Assembly: GCA_050330195.1 (NCBI GenBank)
Contig: JBHJOB010000029.1
Location: forward strand, 5,534 to 69,533
DNA from: JAHQVI01 sp050330195
GTDB lineage: Bacteria; Pseudomonadota; Alphaproteobacteria; Rhizobiales; Rhodomicrobiaceae
Length of the DNA stretch: 64,000 bases
Reading direction: 5' to 3'
The translations under genes were made by a program, and so were the position numbers. Below the pieces are notes generated by a model that saw only the letters and a program-made list of their open reading frames with translations, made no database searches and was not told the DNA's origin. Within the stretch, counting starts at the first letter, position 1. Every line of letters begins with the position of its first letter. Below, in pieces: positions 27,932 through 36,626 of the stretch.

Positions 27932-27957
27932 GCCGCCCCCGAGGCGGCCTTTCTTTT
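27932..27957 (+). terminator. Terminator of the histidine kinase gene
   Basis: A GCCGCC/GGCGGC stem with a CCCGA loop and a CTTTCTTTT tail, just before tRNA-Arg. Confidence 0.7.
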
Positions 27958-27960
27958 AGG

Positions 27961-28037
27961 GCGCCCGTAGCTCAGCTGGATAGAGCACCAGACTACGAAT
28001 CTGGGGGTCAGAGGTTCGAATCCTTTCGGGCGCGCCA
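27961..28037 (+). tRNA. tRNA-Arg (ACG anticodon), with encoded CCA
   Basis: A complete cloverleaf: acceptor GCGCCCG/CGGGCGC, D-arm GCTC...GAGC, anticodon stem CCAGA/TCTGG with loop CTACGAA (anticodon ACG), T-loop TTCGAAT, discriminator G and CCA. It remains intact after island insertion because the element brought in an identical 3' end. Confidence 0.97.
27989..28037 (+). repeat. attL: 49-bp tRNA 3' end, left direct repeat
   Basis: Identical over 49 bp to 59714-59762. It covers the anticodon stem to the CCA end of tRNA-Arg, the classic attachment core for a tyrosine integrase. It marks the left end of the island. Confidence 0.93.
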
Positions 28038-28146
28038 AATATCCTATAAAAATCAGTCACATACCGAACCATTTGATTGGGGCTGTGACTTGATTTAGGC
28101 TTACACATTGCTTGCACAAAATTGCACACGCAGGTGATGGCTGCCG

Positions 28147-29319
28147 ATGGGAAACACTGAGACCGTCAAACACACAATTCTGGGTGGTAAAGTCCACGTC
28201 TACAAGCGTGATGGCTCGCCCAAATGGCAATGCGCGGCGTTTCTCCAAGGCAAGAATTACCGGACGTCGACGAAGACCGACAGCTTGGCTGTCGCGAAGG
28301 ATTTTGCCGAAGATTGGTATCTGACGCTGCGTGGTAAACACGTTCGCGGCGAACTCGTTACCGAGAAAACGTTCAAGCACGCTGCCGAGTTCTTTTCCCG
28401 CGAGTACGAAATTATCACGGAGGGGCAGCGCAGTCCGCGCTATGTAGAAGATCATCAACGCCGGCTGCGCAATCACCTCTTGCCGTTCTTTGGCCGTCTG
28501 GGCTTGTCGGAGGTCACGCCGGGGAAAGTGCAGGAATATCGCATCCACCGGCGGGAAAACGCGCCGAGCGGCCGGCCACCGTCACGCAGCACCATGCACC
28601 AAGAGGTAGTCACGTTGCGCCTGGTGATGAAGACAGCTGTTCGCCACGGCTGGTTGGCGTATTTACCCGACATGTCGCAGCCCTACGGTGCTTCAGCCAA
28701 AATCAGCCACCGGGCTTGGTTCTCACCGGATGAATACCGGCAGCTCTACGAAACAACCCGAAAACGAGCCAGAGAAGCACAAGGCAAGGCATGGCAATGG
28801 GCGGCAGAGCAACTGCACGACTATGTGCTGTTCATGGCTAACACCGGCCTGCGTCCTGATGAAGCCAACAATCTGGAATATCGTGATATTACAATCACAA
28901 ACGACGAGGCCACTGGCGAGACGATCTTGGAGATTGAAGTTCGCGGCAAGAGGGGCGTCGGTTACTGCAAGAGCACGACCGGTGCCGTGCGTCCCTTCCA
29001 ACGGCTGACCGATCGGAACCCCGCACTTCCCACAGACAAGCTTTTCCCCGCCGATCATAAGAAACAGTTCAATCGCGTGTTGAACGAACTCAACTTGAAA
29101 CTCGACCGCGGTGGCAACCGGCGTACTGCCTATAGCTTGCGACACAGCTACATTAGCTTCCGGCTGCTCGAAGGCGCGGATATCTACCAGATCGCTAAGA
29201 ACTGCCGTACCAGTGTGGAAATGATCGAGAAATATTATGCGGTGCATCTCAAGAATGCACTCGATGCGGCGGCGATCAACCGCCGCAAGCCGCGGCTGGC
29301 TCCGAGATCAACGGGTTAA
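28147..29319 (+). CDS. Tyrosine-type site-specific integrase of the island
   Basis: A 390-residue phage-type integrase: an N-terminal arm-binding region (KWQCAAFLQGKNYRTSTKT), a core-binding domain (about 90-190) and a catalytic domain with Arg in NTGLRPDEANNL, SLRHSYISF for the second Arg, and the nucleophilic Tyr in IEKYYAVH. It lies 110 bp inside attL and points inward, as expected for the enzyme that integrated the element into tRNA-Arg. Confidence 0.93.
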   Translation: MGNTETVKHTILGGKVHVYKRDGSPKWQCAAFLQGKNYRTSTKTDSLAVAKDFAEDWYLTLRGKHVRGELVTEKTFKHAAEFFSREYEIITEGQRSPRYVEDHQRRLRNHLLPFFGRLGLSEVTPGKVQEYRIHRRENAPSGRPPSRSTMHQEVVTLRLVMKTAVRHGWLAYLPDMSQPYGASAKISHRAWFSPDEYRQLYETTRKRAREAQGKAWQWAAEQLHDYVLFMANTGLRPDEANNLEYRDITITNDEATGETILEIEVRGKRGVGYCKSTTGAVRPFQRLTDRNPALPTDKLFPADHKKQFNRVLNELNLKLDRGGNRRTAYSLRHSYISFRLLEGADIYQIAKNCRTSVEMIEKYYAVHLKNALDAAAINRRKPRLAPRSTG

Positions 29320-29646
29320 GGAGAATGAGAGGCTCAAAATTGCGCACAGAGCGGTTTTTCTTGTTTCAATAAGGAAAACACGGTGGCCCCACCCTATTTG
29401 CCGCGTTTTTGAGCAGTTTTGGGCGTCTCAAGCGATGTTCAGAACAGTATTGAGTAAGCTTATCGAAATGTTGCCGTTTTAATCTTTCTGATTGCTAAAT
29501 CGTTCGTTTTCTTTTTTTGAATTGTTTCTCTCACTGAATATTATTAACTTAATATTCTTCTCTGTATATAATTAGTGTTCAGATTTTGGACAACTAGAAG
29601 TTCAAAATAGTGACATCTAGATGTTCAGATTTTGAATATCTGAGAT
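29320..29646. other. AT-rich gap with short direct repeats
   Basis: No gene. GTTCAGATTTTG occurs at 29577-29588 and 29623-29634, with partial copies (GTTCAAAAT at about 29600, GTTCTGAAG at about 29659). The repeats lie between the convergent integrase and HTH genes. They could be regulator-binding sites, arm-type integrase sites or iterons. Confidence 0.5.
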
Positions 29647-30000
29647 TCAGTGTTTTGTGTTCTGAAGCCCCTTTGCTCTAAAGTTCACTTCGTAGAGATT
29701 GGTGCGTCCTTGCCCTCGTCGGGTGATCTTGATGAACCCTTTCTTCTCAAGCTCTTTGATGTATGAGTTTACACTCGTGCGTCCGGCTCCAATATCGTCG
29801 GCCATCCGGTCTTGCCCAGGAAAGCAAAAGTCATTGTGCCAAGCGTAGGAGAGGAGCGCGGTGTATGCCATCTTGGCACCGATGGAGAGTTGCTTGTTAC
29901 GTAGTATCGCGACCGGTACTTGAACGAATCCGCGCTGCGAAAGCGCATCTGCTCCAACGAGCTTAATGTTGCGCTCCAAAAGATCACCTAACGGCTTCAT
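29647..30000 (-). CDS. Helix-turn-helix protein (plasmid-type regulator/initiator-like)
   Basis: A 117-residue winged-helix protein: LSIGAKMAYTALLSYAWHND, then a turn and recognition helix GAGRTSVNSYIKELEKKGFI with a wing RRGQGRTNLYEV. Such HTH_36-like domains occur in plasmid replication initiators and element regulators. It sits 8 bp downstream of the next gene on the same strand, so the two form an operon. Its role in element replication or control is inferred. Confidence 0.7.
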   Translation of the reverse strand: MKPLGDLLERNIKLVGADALSQRGFVQVPVAILRNKQLSIGAKMAYTALLSYAWHNDFCFPGQDRMADDIGAGRTSVNSYIKELEKKGFIKITRRGQGRTNLYEVNFRAKGLQNTKH

Positions 30001-30008
30001 GTAGAAAA

Positions 30009-30851
30009 TTATACACCAAGGTCGTTTGTAGATTGCTGCGGATTTCCCCCACGCTCACTGAACTCCGGTCGAATCTCATCGGCCGGTTGTGGTTCCGGTT
30101 CGGGAGCTGTCTCCTTCGGCTCATCAAGCCCAAACGGAAAGTCGTCTCGATGAATAATGGCAAGCGCCGTGCTCAGCAGTCGGCGATCTTTGTCATGCGC
30201 GTCGACCAAGCGCTCCATCTGTTCGTCGCGTCGTTTGATCTGCTCGTCCTTGGCAGCGAGCTGTCCGGTCAACGCATCAAGCACCCCGACCGAGACCGTC
30301 ACATATTTTTCGTCGTCAAATGTCGCTGATCGACGTTCGCTCGCGGATGGTGGTTTTGCATCTTCATCGTTCGCCCGACGAGTGACGTCAGTGTTTTGCT
30401 GACTTGGCTCGTCGTCGTTTTGCGCAGCCGGCGTGTCGTGCTCGTCGGACTCGATTTTTTGGGACGACGCCTGACGACTCCCAACGTCATGTCGCGACGC
30501 GTCGTGACTTGTCGGTCGGGGAGTGTGGTTTGATGACGGAGCTGGTCGGTACAATGTTTCCTGCACCTGCCGAATTTCTTCGATCTTGATGTCCACACTG
30601 TGCGGGTCAACACGCCAGACCGAACCCGTATCGGTTGGGTACTTGGCAGCGCGCAAGTGCCCCTGCTCGCAGTAGCGTTGCAAGGTGCGCAGACTCCGAT
30701 CAAGACCGGCTTCGACGAATCGGGCATACACTTCAGGAAGACCGAGTGAATAGGTGGTAGCGTCCTGCCACGTCACCGCGTCACGGACATTGTCGTCCTG
30801 TGACGCGCCTGGTCGCGACGGGTCGTTGTCGCGGTGCATTTGATCGTTCAT
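30009..30851 (-). CDS. MerR-like HTH and coiled-coil protein, unknown role
   Basis: About 280 residues. It has an N-terminal excisionase/MerR-like HTH (LDRSLRTLQRYCEQGHLRAA), then about 110 residues of polar, disordered sequence rich in D, S, Q and P. A short coiled coil follows (LTGQLAAKDEQIKRRDEQME). This layout resembles small DNA-binding proteins of plasmid maintenance. The start is uncertain (30905, 30851 or 30839); I prefer the ATG after TTTAGGA. Confidence 0.6.
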   Translation of the reverse strand: MNDQMHRDNDPSRPGASQDDNVRDAVTWQDATTYSLGLPEVYARFVEAGLDRSLRTLQRYCEQGHLRAAKYPTDTGSVWRVDPHSVDIKIEEIRQVQETLYRPAPSSNHTPRPTSHDASRHDVGSRQASSQKIESDEHDTPAAQNDDEPSQQNTDVTRRANDEDAKPPSASERRSATFDDEKYVTVSVGVLDALTGQLAAKDEQIKRRDEQMERLVDAHDKDRRLLSTALAIIHRDDFPFGLDEPKETAPEPEPQPADEIRPEFSERGGNPQQSTNDLGV

Positions 30852-31126
30852 TCCTAAATGGTACCACACCAGCGGACGTGTCGATCCTAAGATGAACACA
30901 ACCATACTGGCTCAGCATGGCGCGGTTTGACACAATAGTGGACCAGCAAGCGTTTCAGTGTGAAGTTTCCACTATTGGTGGGATAACGGCAGTATGGATC
31001 GGATGGGCGAATTTCATCATTACACAATAAAGCAGGGCAGGATGTTTGGTGCCGGCCCTCAACCTTGCAATCCGCCGCCAATCTACGATAGCTCGCTTAG
31101 CCAAAATAGCTTGGAGCTTCCTGTTG

Positions 31127-32965
31127 TTAAAGTAGCCCTTGGCGTCCCTCATCGAGATCGTTGGTGAACACTTCCACTTTGCAATAGCTTTCAATGTCAT
31201 CGGGCGGATCGACGTTTTCGAAGACAACGCACTGCGCCGTCTTGCCGAGATTGCCGAGATGGTCAAAAAAACGTTCCTTGAGGTCAGTGTTGCGTAGTTC
31301 CTGCTCATCAGCCGTCAATCGGTCGCCAGGCTTTTTCATTGGGTCACGGTAAGTGAGCAGCGGTGTGTCGAGGACGAGGAAACCGGGATGTGGCAGGCCG
31401 CGCTCGCGGCAGAACAGCATGAGCGCTACCTTAAAGGCCGCGTGCGTGATCGCGCGGACGCCCTTGCCGTTGTTTCGCCGTCTCTTTCCGTCGATGATAA
31501 GGTCGTAATCACCAAGATCAAAGACAACATGCTTCTTTCCAGGAAAACCCCAAGCTAACAACACGTCGGAAACAACATCAGCAAACGCTTTGGCTGTCTC
31601 AGTCGAAAGACCGAGCTGGTTTGAGTCATTACGCTTCGGCGGTTTCGACTTCTCAATATTTTCCTTCTGCTTTATTAAACGCTCGCACTGCGCCAGTAAT
31701 TCAAGACCGCGACGTACATGGTCGCGAACGGACACTACATCGCTTAGCTTACGCTGCTGCTCGTCCGCATCGGGGGTGGCCGCTTCAAGCCTAAATTCCA
31801 CATCCCGTAGCGCTTCATATAATCCGTCCACAGCAGCAACAAGCTTCGTTCGTTCGGCCTTCGTGTCCTCGACAGTTCTGATAAGCTCGCTGCGCTGCTG
31901 CTTAATTTTTTGGATTTCAATTTCGGCGGCCACGCGCACATCTTCAATTTCAGCAAACCCCTGCGAATGCGCCTGCGCCTCTGGCGGTGCGCCGCAGACC
32001 GGACAATCGGTGTTGTCATCAAGCCCGAGCAGGAAACTCGCTTCTTCGAGGGATTCGAGCCGCGCGATATCGCTGGTGTAGACTTCTTCCAGTTGCTCAA
32101 AGCTTTGAAGGCTTAAGGCGATCTCAATGCTCCGGTGCTCGGCAGCGGAGATGTGTGATGAAAGGCGGCGTTTTTCGTCAAGAAGCCCTCGGATCGAAGA
32201 ACGTGCGGCGGCGATATCGCTCTCGATGCGGGCCAGCGTTTCATCGATCCGCTCGCTTTGTGCGGCGAGTCCATCAATGTTTGGATAATCCGCCGAAAGG
32301 TCTGCGTTGACCTGATCGATCAAATCCTGAAGGAGCGCTGCTTTTGCGACACGGCCCGTTCGGAAATCCTTGGGTTTCACAATCGGAATGATGGCAGAAT
32401 CGTCTTCGCCAGTGAGCATGAACTTGAGGACGTTGCGCTCGCGTGTCCTGTCGTTCGGTTTGCCAGACTCGACTGGCGAATTCTCCGATTGAATCTCGAT
32501 TTCATTGGTGAGGACGATGCCTGCAATATCTCGAAACGTCAGATTATTTTGCGTGCCCGACGTATCGATGGAGATTTTGCGATCTGTCGCATCCATTTGC
32601 GTCAGCAGAAAGGTGGAAATGTTGTTGGGGCTGTTCGCGTTGTGCTTAGGGGCAAGAATGCGTGCGGGCTGTTTGTCTTGGTGAAGACTAAACGCGCCAC
32701 CGGCGATGGCGCGCTCAAGTAACACCTGACTGTCGGGCGAGAACGCAATATCGAGCCAAAGCTTGCTGTAGGGGTCGCGTTCTCCAATGTTTGGTAGCTC
32801 GCGTTGCCCGCCGAGCATGAAATCCAGCGCTTTAAGGGCGAACGACTTACCTGTGTTCGACGCGCCGTAAACGAACGACAAGCCTGCCGCGAAGTTGAGC
32901 AAGGCTTCCTTATTGTCCTTACCCGTGAACTTAAGTTGCCGGATATGCCAGCCCGCGTAGCTCAT
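31127..32965 (-). CDS. ABC-3C system ATPase (DUF3732, SMC/Rad50-like)
   Basis: A 612-residue ABC ATPase of the SMC/RecN type. The P-loop is GASNTGKSF, followed by a long central coiled coil interrupted by CPVCGAPP (a zinc-hook-like CxxC). The C-terminal half of the head has GKGVRAITHAAFKVAL (signature region) and GFLVLDTPLL (Walker B). The ATG at 32965 overlaps the stop of the middle-component gene (ATGA), so I prefer it to 33010. DUF3732 proteins are the ATPase of ABC three-component conflict systems, predicted to sense invading nucleic acid and license a nuclease. It is the last gene of the operon. Confidence 0.85.
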   Translation of the reverse strand: MSYAGWHIRQLKFTGKDNKEALLNFAAGLSFVYGASNTGKSFALKALDFMLGGQRELPNIGERDPYSKLWLDIAFSPDSQVLLERAIAGGAFSLHQDKQPARILAPKHNANSPNNISTFLLTQMDATDRKISIDTSGTQNNLTFRDIAGIVLTNEIEIQSENSPVESGKPNDRTRERNVLKFMLTGEDDSAIIPIVKPKDFRTGRVAKAALLQDLIDQVNADLSADYPNIDGLAAQSERIDETLARIESDIAAARSSIRGLLDEKRRLSSHISAAEHRSIEIALSLQSFEQLEEVYTSDIARLESLEEASFLLGLDDNTDCPVCGAPPEAQAHSQGFAEIEDVRVAAEIEIQKIKQQRSELIRTVEDTKAERTKLVAAVDGLYEALRDVEFRLEAATPDADEQQRKLSDVVSVRDHVRRGLELLAQCERLIKQKENIEKSKPPKRNDSNQLGLSTETAKAFADVVSDVLLAWGFPGKKHVVFDLGDYDLIIDGKRRRNNGKGVRAITHAAFKVALMLFCRERGLPHPGFLVLDTPLLTYRDPMKKPGDRLTADEQELRNTDLKERFFDHLGNLGKTAQCVVFENVDPPDDIESYCKVEVFTNDLDEGRQGLL

Positions 32966-33453
32966 GCCCCACCGCCCGGTTTCAATTCGTTTTGAAATTC
33001 GACGGCCCACCGTCCAATCTTCTGGGTAATGACCTCGTGCAGATGGTCTTCACCACGTTCAGACAAGTAGTTATTCAGCCACTCTGCGCGGGCTTTAAGG
33101 GCACGTCCGTATTCCGTTCGAATTAGCTTCACGAACGGCGCGGCTTGGTTGAGAGCGGCATAGACTATTCCGCATGCTTCGTATTTGGCCTCGATCATGT
33201 GGAGTCTGCGCATCAGCGTGACGCCTTGCTCCACGAGGGAGCGGCGCACCAGCAACTCGCCGTCGCGGTGCGGTACATTTGGATGTAGGCTTTCCGGGCC
33301 TGCGATGTCTCCAGTATGCACCACAAGATGATCGAGCCATGTCAGCTCCTTCAAGTCGAACGCGCGTGGATATGCCGTATTCAGCAACACGACGCTGCGC
33401 ACGCCTGTTTCAAGGGGACTGTTGAACAATTCGGGGCGTGCTCGCCCGATCAT
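32962..33453 (-). CDS. ABC-3C system middle component
   Basis: A 163-residue helical protein (MIGRARPELFNSPLETGVRS and onwards) matching the small middle component that sits between the nuclease and DUF3732 genes in three-component ABC systems. A likely winged-helix N-terminal part (TWLDHLVVHTGDI) is followed by a helical C-terminus. Both gene junctions are ATGA overlaps, indicating stoichiometric expression. The start at 33453 is favoured over 33468 for that reason. Function is probably as an adaptor. Confidence 0.75.
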   Translation of the reverse strand: MIGRARPELFNSPLETGVRSVVLLNTAYPRAFDLKELTWLDHLVVHTGDIAGPESLHPNVPHRDGELLVRRSLVEQGVTLMRRLHMIEAKYEACGIVYAALNQAAPFVKLIRTEYGRALKARAEWLNNYLSERGEDHLHEVITQKIGRWAVEFQNELKPGGGA

Positions 33454-34460
33454 GGCTTTTTCTTCCACGATAGTTCTCCGTCATTGACGAAGTGATGACA
33501 TATACCTTGCTTCACGGGGACGTGCGCATATTTTGCCAGTGGGCCAGCGCACGTCACCGTGCTTGCGTGATCCATGACTGCTTCGACGCGTGCCAACGTG
33601 TCCGCCGCAGGCGCTTTCCAGCGTTCGACTACGCCAAATTGTACGTCCTTGCGGAAGCCGGAAATGACACTAGCCGACGTATTGTCCCGATAGAATTTTT
33701 GGAAAGCATCGGCTTCAAAAAAACGCTCACGCTGCCTGCGGAGATCTGCCCCGTGGTCGACGTCCGCGAGGACGGCAGCGTGATCTGCAAACGGTATTTT
33801 GACACGTTCGCCATATGCATCGACGAGTTCGTCGATATAGCGCATTTCCGTATTCTGTACGCTCACTGGGACGGCGGCGGCTGGATATTTGCCTGGATCA
33901 GCGCCGAATTTCTCGATGAGTAGCGGTTTTACCGCCGCATCATCCATCATGTCATCAAGGGTAATGATGCGCACATTCTTGAAGTCATAAGCGTCAACGA
34001 CAGCCTTGACCTCAGCATCGAATAGGGCTGTACGCTTCCTGGTAATCAAGTTGGCGCAGACAGTATCCCAATCGTCAATTAGTGCTTTCTTCAGCGCGCT
34101 CGGCTTGTCAATCAACAGTTCGAGCTTCCGCGCCAATCCTTTGGGTGCGACAAAATAAAAATTTCTTGGTGGTGTGAAATGGCCTTGTGAAGCCCAATAG
34201 AGCACCTTGCCAATCGCGAGAAGGCCCTGCGAGCGGTTGACACTCTGACGATATTGCTTGCATTGATAATTGTCCCAGGCGCCATCATGACGCTTGTCGG
34301 TCAGAAAGCCAACGACATCGCGGCCCATGTCGCCAGGGCCCGCGAAGCGCTTCACTTCAACGTAGCCGGTTTTTTTCTCCGTCCACGCGCGACAGAACTT
34401 TTCAAGTTCATCGTCGTCCATCAGAAGAATAAGGCGATCGTATCGAACGTTTCCGGTCAT
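33450..34460 (-). CDS. ABC-3C system nuclease/effector component
   Basis: A 336-residue protein and first gene of the three-gene operon. The N-terminal ~100 residues have a PD-(D/E)XK pattern: GDMGRDVVGFL, then NYQCKQY (QxK) after a short loop, as in Mrr/REase_7 nucleases. The C-terminal part (from about 220) is helical and should be the conserved ABC-3C C-terminal domain that docks to the other subunits. The predicted effector cleaves DNA when the ATPase is triggered. The start is uncertain, with no strong ribosome-binding site. Confidence 0.75.
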   Translation of the reverse strand: MTGNVRYDRLILLMDDDELEKFCRAWTEKKTGYVEVKRFAGPGDMGRDVVGFLTDKRHDGAWDNYQCKQYRQSVNRSQGLLAIGKVLYWASQGHFTPPRNFYFVAPKGLARKLELLIDKPSALKKALIDDWDTVCANLITRKRTALFDAEVKAVVDAYDFKNVRIITLDDMMDDAAVKPLLIEKFGADPGKYPAAAVPVSVQNTEMRYIDELVDAYGERVKIPFADHAAVLADVDHGADLRRQRERFFEADAFQKFYRDNTSASVISGFRKDVQFGVVERWKAPAADTLARVEAVMDHASTVTCAGPLAKYAHVPVKQGICHHFVNDGELSWKKKP

Positions 34461-34964
34461 GTTTGTTTAAATGTTGTTCTGGCCCAGAAATGTAAAAATT
34501 TCCATGTGTTCCCATCTTTGCGGCACAGCACATAGTGCCACAATTTTCTTGAACACTCTTTCTTACGCGACGGCAACCCTTGAGAATCACTTATAACCTC
34601 GATTGATTCTCTGGAGAGGCGAATACGGTAAACAGCGCACCTTTTTAGCTTCGGCACACACTCAAGTCTGACCGCTGCGGCGTAATGCCCAAGCTGAGAT
34701 GACGGTGACAGTGACAGTGACACTCGAAGTAAGGTTCATTGCACGAAGGATCGTCACCCGGATGGGCGGAAACGCAGACCGCGCGCCTAGAGGCGCGAGC
34801 GGCGGATCGGCGGTTCCGGGGCAGCGCCCTAGAGCCTGACCGCTCGCCGAAAGGCGAGGGGACGTGTCCAAAACAGTCTGCGCATGTTCATAACCTAACG
34901 GGTTGAAAAACAACAAAAAAGCTATACTGGCAGAGTACGTGTTCCTCACAATCTATGGAGTACT
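34461..34964. other. Intergenic region between ABC-3C operon and small genes
   Basis: No gene is supported. It contains GC-rich short palindromes (about 34,780-34,860, for example CGCCTAGAGGCG) and a direct-repeat run of GTGACA at about 34,707-34,722. Divergent promoters are expected. A TATACT at 34923-34928 with an upstream TTGAAA has sub-optimal 14-nt spacing. Confidence 0.45.
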
Positions 34965-35219
34965 ATGATGCCAAAGCCGCAACCGAAACCCCGTCCCGTC
35001 CACAAGGCGAGACTCGGCCCCTTGCAGCTGGCGGTGTGGGCCAATGAGCACGAGACGGAAAGCACGCCCCACACCTTCCACACCATAACCCTCGAACGAA
35101 ACTACAAAGACAAGAACGAGGAGTGGCAGAAGACCACGCAACTGCGCGAGAGCGATCTCGGCGATGCCATCGCCTTGCTGCAAGACGCGCAGCGTTTCCT
35201 GATCGCAGAAGCGCAGTAG
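34965..35219 (+). CDS. Small conserved-type protein, unknown
   Basis: An 84-residue protein with a basic start (PKPQPKPRPVHKARLG), a central beta-rich part (LQLAVWANE, FHTITLERNYKD) and a helical end. The pattern resembles short single-strand-binding or coactivator-like proteins found in mobile elements, but I cannot name the family. First of three small plus-strand genes. Confidence 0.6.
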   Translation: MMPKPQPKPRPVHKARLGPLQLAVWANEHETESTPHTFHTITLERNYKDKNEEWQKTTQLRESDLGDAIALLQDAQRFLIAEAQ

Positions 35220-35341
35220 GCAGTGGCGCTCATAGGCCGGCACCACAGCGTGTCGGCCTTATCCGTATGCAGATCAAAAACCTCCGCCCGTCATCGACCC
35301 TGGCAACAGGTGCTCGGGTCGAACAGCGGGAGGAGGTTTCA

Positions 35342-35674
35342 ATGACAGACGACAAGACGGCACGCATCCGAGCATTGAACGATGCGTTCCGGCAATCCGG
35401 GCGCGGCGGCCGGATCATGATGACGGCCGGCGTGAATGCCCTCAACAAGGCTGATCTGGCGGCGCTGCTGGCAATGATTGCCAGCTATGACGACTTCACA
35501 GCTGACAATGATCCGCACCAAGAGCACGACTTCGGGACGATTGAAGCCAACGATCAAACGTTCTTCTGGAAGATCGACTACTACGATCGGGCCATGGAGG
35601 CCGGTTCGGATGACCCGAGCGATCCAGAGAAAACGACGCGTGTCCTGACGATCATGCTGGCGGAAGAATACTGA
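35342..35674 (+). CDS. DUF3768 family protein
   Basis: A 110-residue protein with the family hallmarks RIRALNDAFR, GGRIMMTAGVNAL and FFWKIDYYDR, ending VLTIMLAEEY. The start is set by an excellent GGGAGGAGG upstream of ATG at 35342; the longer frame from 35123 is not supported. DUF3768 proteins are frequent on alphaproteobacterial plasmids and elements; function unknown. A paralogue lies at 58507-58845. Confidence 0.85.
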   Translation: MTDDKTARIRALNDAFRQSGRGGRIMMTAGVNALNKADLAALLAMIASYDDFTADNDPHQEHDFGTIEANDQTFFWKIDYYDRAMEAGSDDPSDPEKTTRVLTIMLAEEY

Positions 35675-35937
35675 TGAGCGAGCAAGAAATAACCGTCACC
35701 TTGAAAACAGAGCCGGACGGCTATGGGTTCATCTACGGCCAAGCCTGGCGCGGCGATTGCACGTTCGCCATCAACGTCGTGCCGCCGCAAGCCCATTGGC
35801 GCGGCCAATGGATGCTCAATGGCTACGAACCGCACGCCTCTGACTGGGTCTTCTATGTCGACGGGAACGATGTCGGCAGGTTGACCGGCGAGCCTGATCT
35901 CGAGGCTGAGTTCATCAAATTGCTCCGGCCAGAATAG
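35674..35937 (+). CDS. Small protein coupled to DUF3768
   Basis: An 87-residue protein whose ATG overlaps the DUF3768 stop (TGATG), implying translational coupling. It is rich in aromatic residues and beta-strand-like (ITVTLKTEPDGYGFIYG, WQWMLN-type segments). It has no recognised family and ends at a strong terminator. Confidence 0.65.
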   Translation: MSEQEITVTLKTEPDGYGFIYGQAWRGDCTFAINVVPPQAHWRGQWMLNGYEPHASDWVFYVDGNDVGRLTGEPDLEAEFIKLLRPE

Positions 35938-35942
35938 AGGAC

Positions 35943-35974
35943 AAAAGCCGGCGACATTTGCCGGCTTTTCTTTT
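35943..35974 (+). terminator. Rho-independent terminator
   Basis: AAAAGCCGGC, a 7-nt loop, GCCGGCTTTT, then CTTTT. It closes the three-gene unit 34965-35937 and also has A-rich flanks for the opposite strand. Confidence 0.85.
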
Positions 35975-36054
35975 CGGCTGGGAAAGAACATTTCATTATG
36001 GGAAAACGCGCCAAGCCGGTAAGGCCAGGCGCGCTTGGTTTGCTCGAACGTCGG

Positions 36055-36273
36055 CTATGGAGCTGGCCGCTGTGTCCAGATTCCGGCATCAAGCGCGGCC
36101 TGCGCAGCTTCTCTGGTTGGCCAATACTCGACACTCTCACGGGAGTAGGGGAGACCGTCTTCTAAAGTGCCGAGGTAGAAGCCTACAGGGCTGTCAAGCA
36201 CCTGAAGCGCCAATTTGACGTTGCCGTACGTTTGAGCGAGGTAGCCGTATTCGGTCACTGATCGCTCCAACAT
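36055..36273 (-). CDS. Hypothetical 72-residue protein
   Basis: Its composition (ALQVLDSPVGFYLGTLEDG, YWPTREAAQAALD) looks like a real small protein and it ends near a convergent terminator, but there is no recognised family and only a weak ribosome-binding site. Confidence 0.45.
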   Translation of the reverse strand: MLERSVTEYGYLAQTYGNVKLALQVLDSPVGFYLGTLEDGLPYSRESVEYWPTREAAQAALDAGIWTQRPAP

Positions 36274-36479
36274 TTTCGATGCTACGTACAGCGATAATCA
36301 TAGCACTGATCAAGTTCGGTGCGATGGATCAAGCGACTCGACAACGAGTAGACGGACACTTGGTGACGAAAGGGGCTTGGTAAGCAAAACTGTGACTAAT
36401 AAACCGCATTTTAATCAATTTGACTGAATTATCACACGACGTTGTTGCGATCAGGAATGAATCACAACAAATCTTTCCT

Positions 36480-36606
36480 AAGCTTGTGGGCAGACTTGTG
36501 GTTGCGTTTCGCAATCTATGAAACTAACGGCAGGGGGACTGCCTTGACGTCCTTGCAATACTTATGCGGGCCAATGGGCTCACGGCGAAGGAGTGCCCAC
36601 AAGCTT
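36480..36606 (+). ncRNA. Retron msr-msd RNA, Ec67-like
   Basis: Bounded by a perfect 13-bp inverted repeat AAGCTTGTGGGCA (36480-36492) and its complement (36594-36606), which are the a1/a2 arms. Inside are two short msr hairpins, GGTTGCG-TTT-CGCAATC (36500-36516) and GGCAG-GGGGA-CTGCC (36529-36543). A longer msd arm follows, with TCCTTGC near 36550 pairing with GCGAAGGA near 36585. The order and several short blocks resemble, from memory, the retron Ec67 RNA. It lies 20 bp upstream of the RT gene, the standard position. Confidence 0.85.
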
Positions 36607-36626
36607 CTTTGTATTGAGAGACGCCT

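Noticed and set aside
27802..28038. Minus-strand frame ending in the GFEPLTPRFVVW type of sequence
   Set aside because: It is the antisense of tRNA-Arg, a familiar false protein. The same reading explains the odd tail of the serine recombinase.
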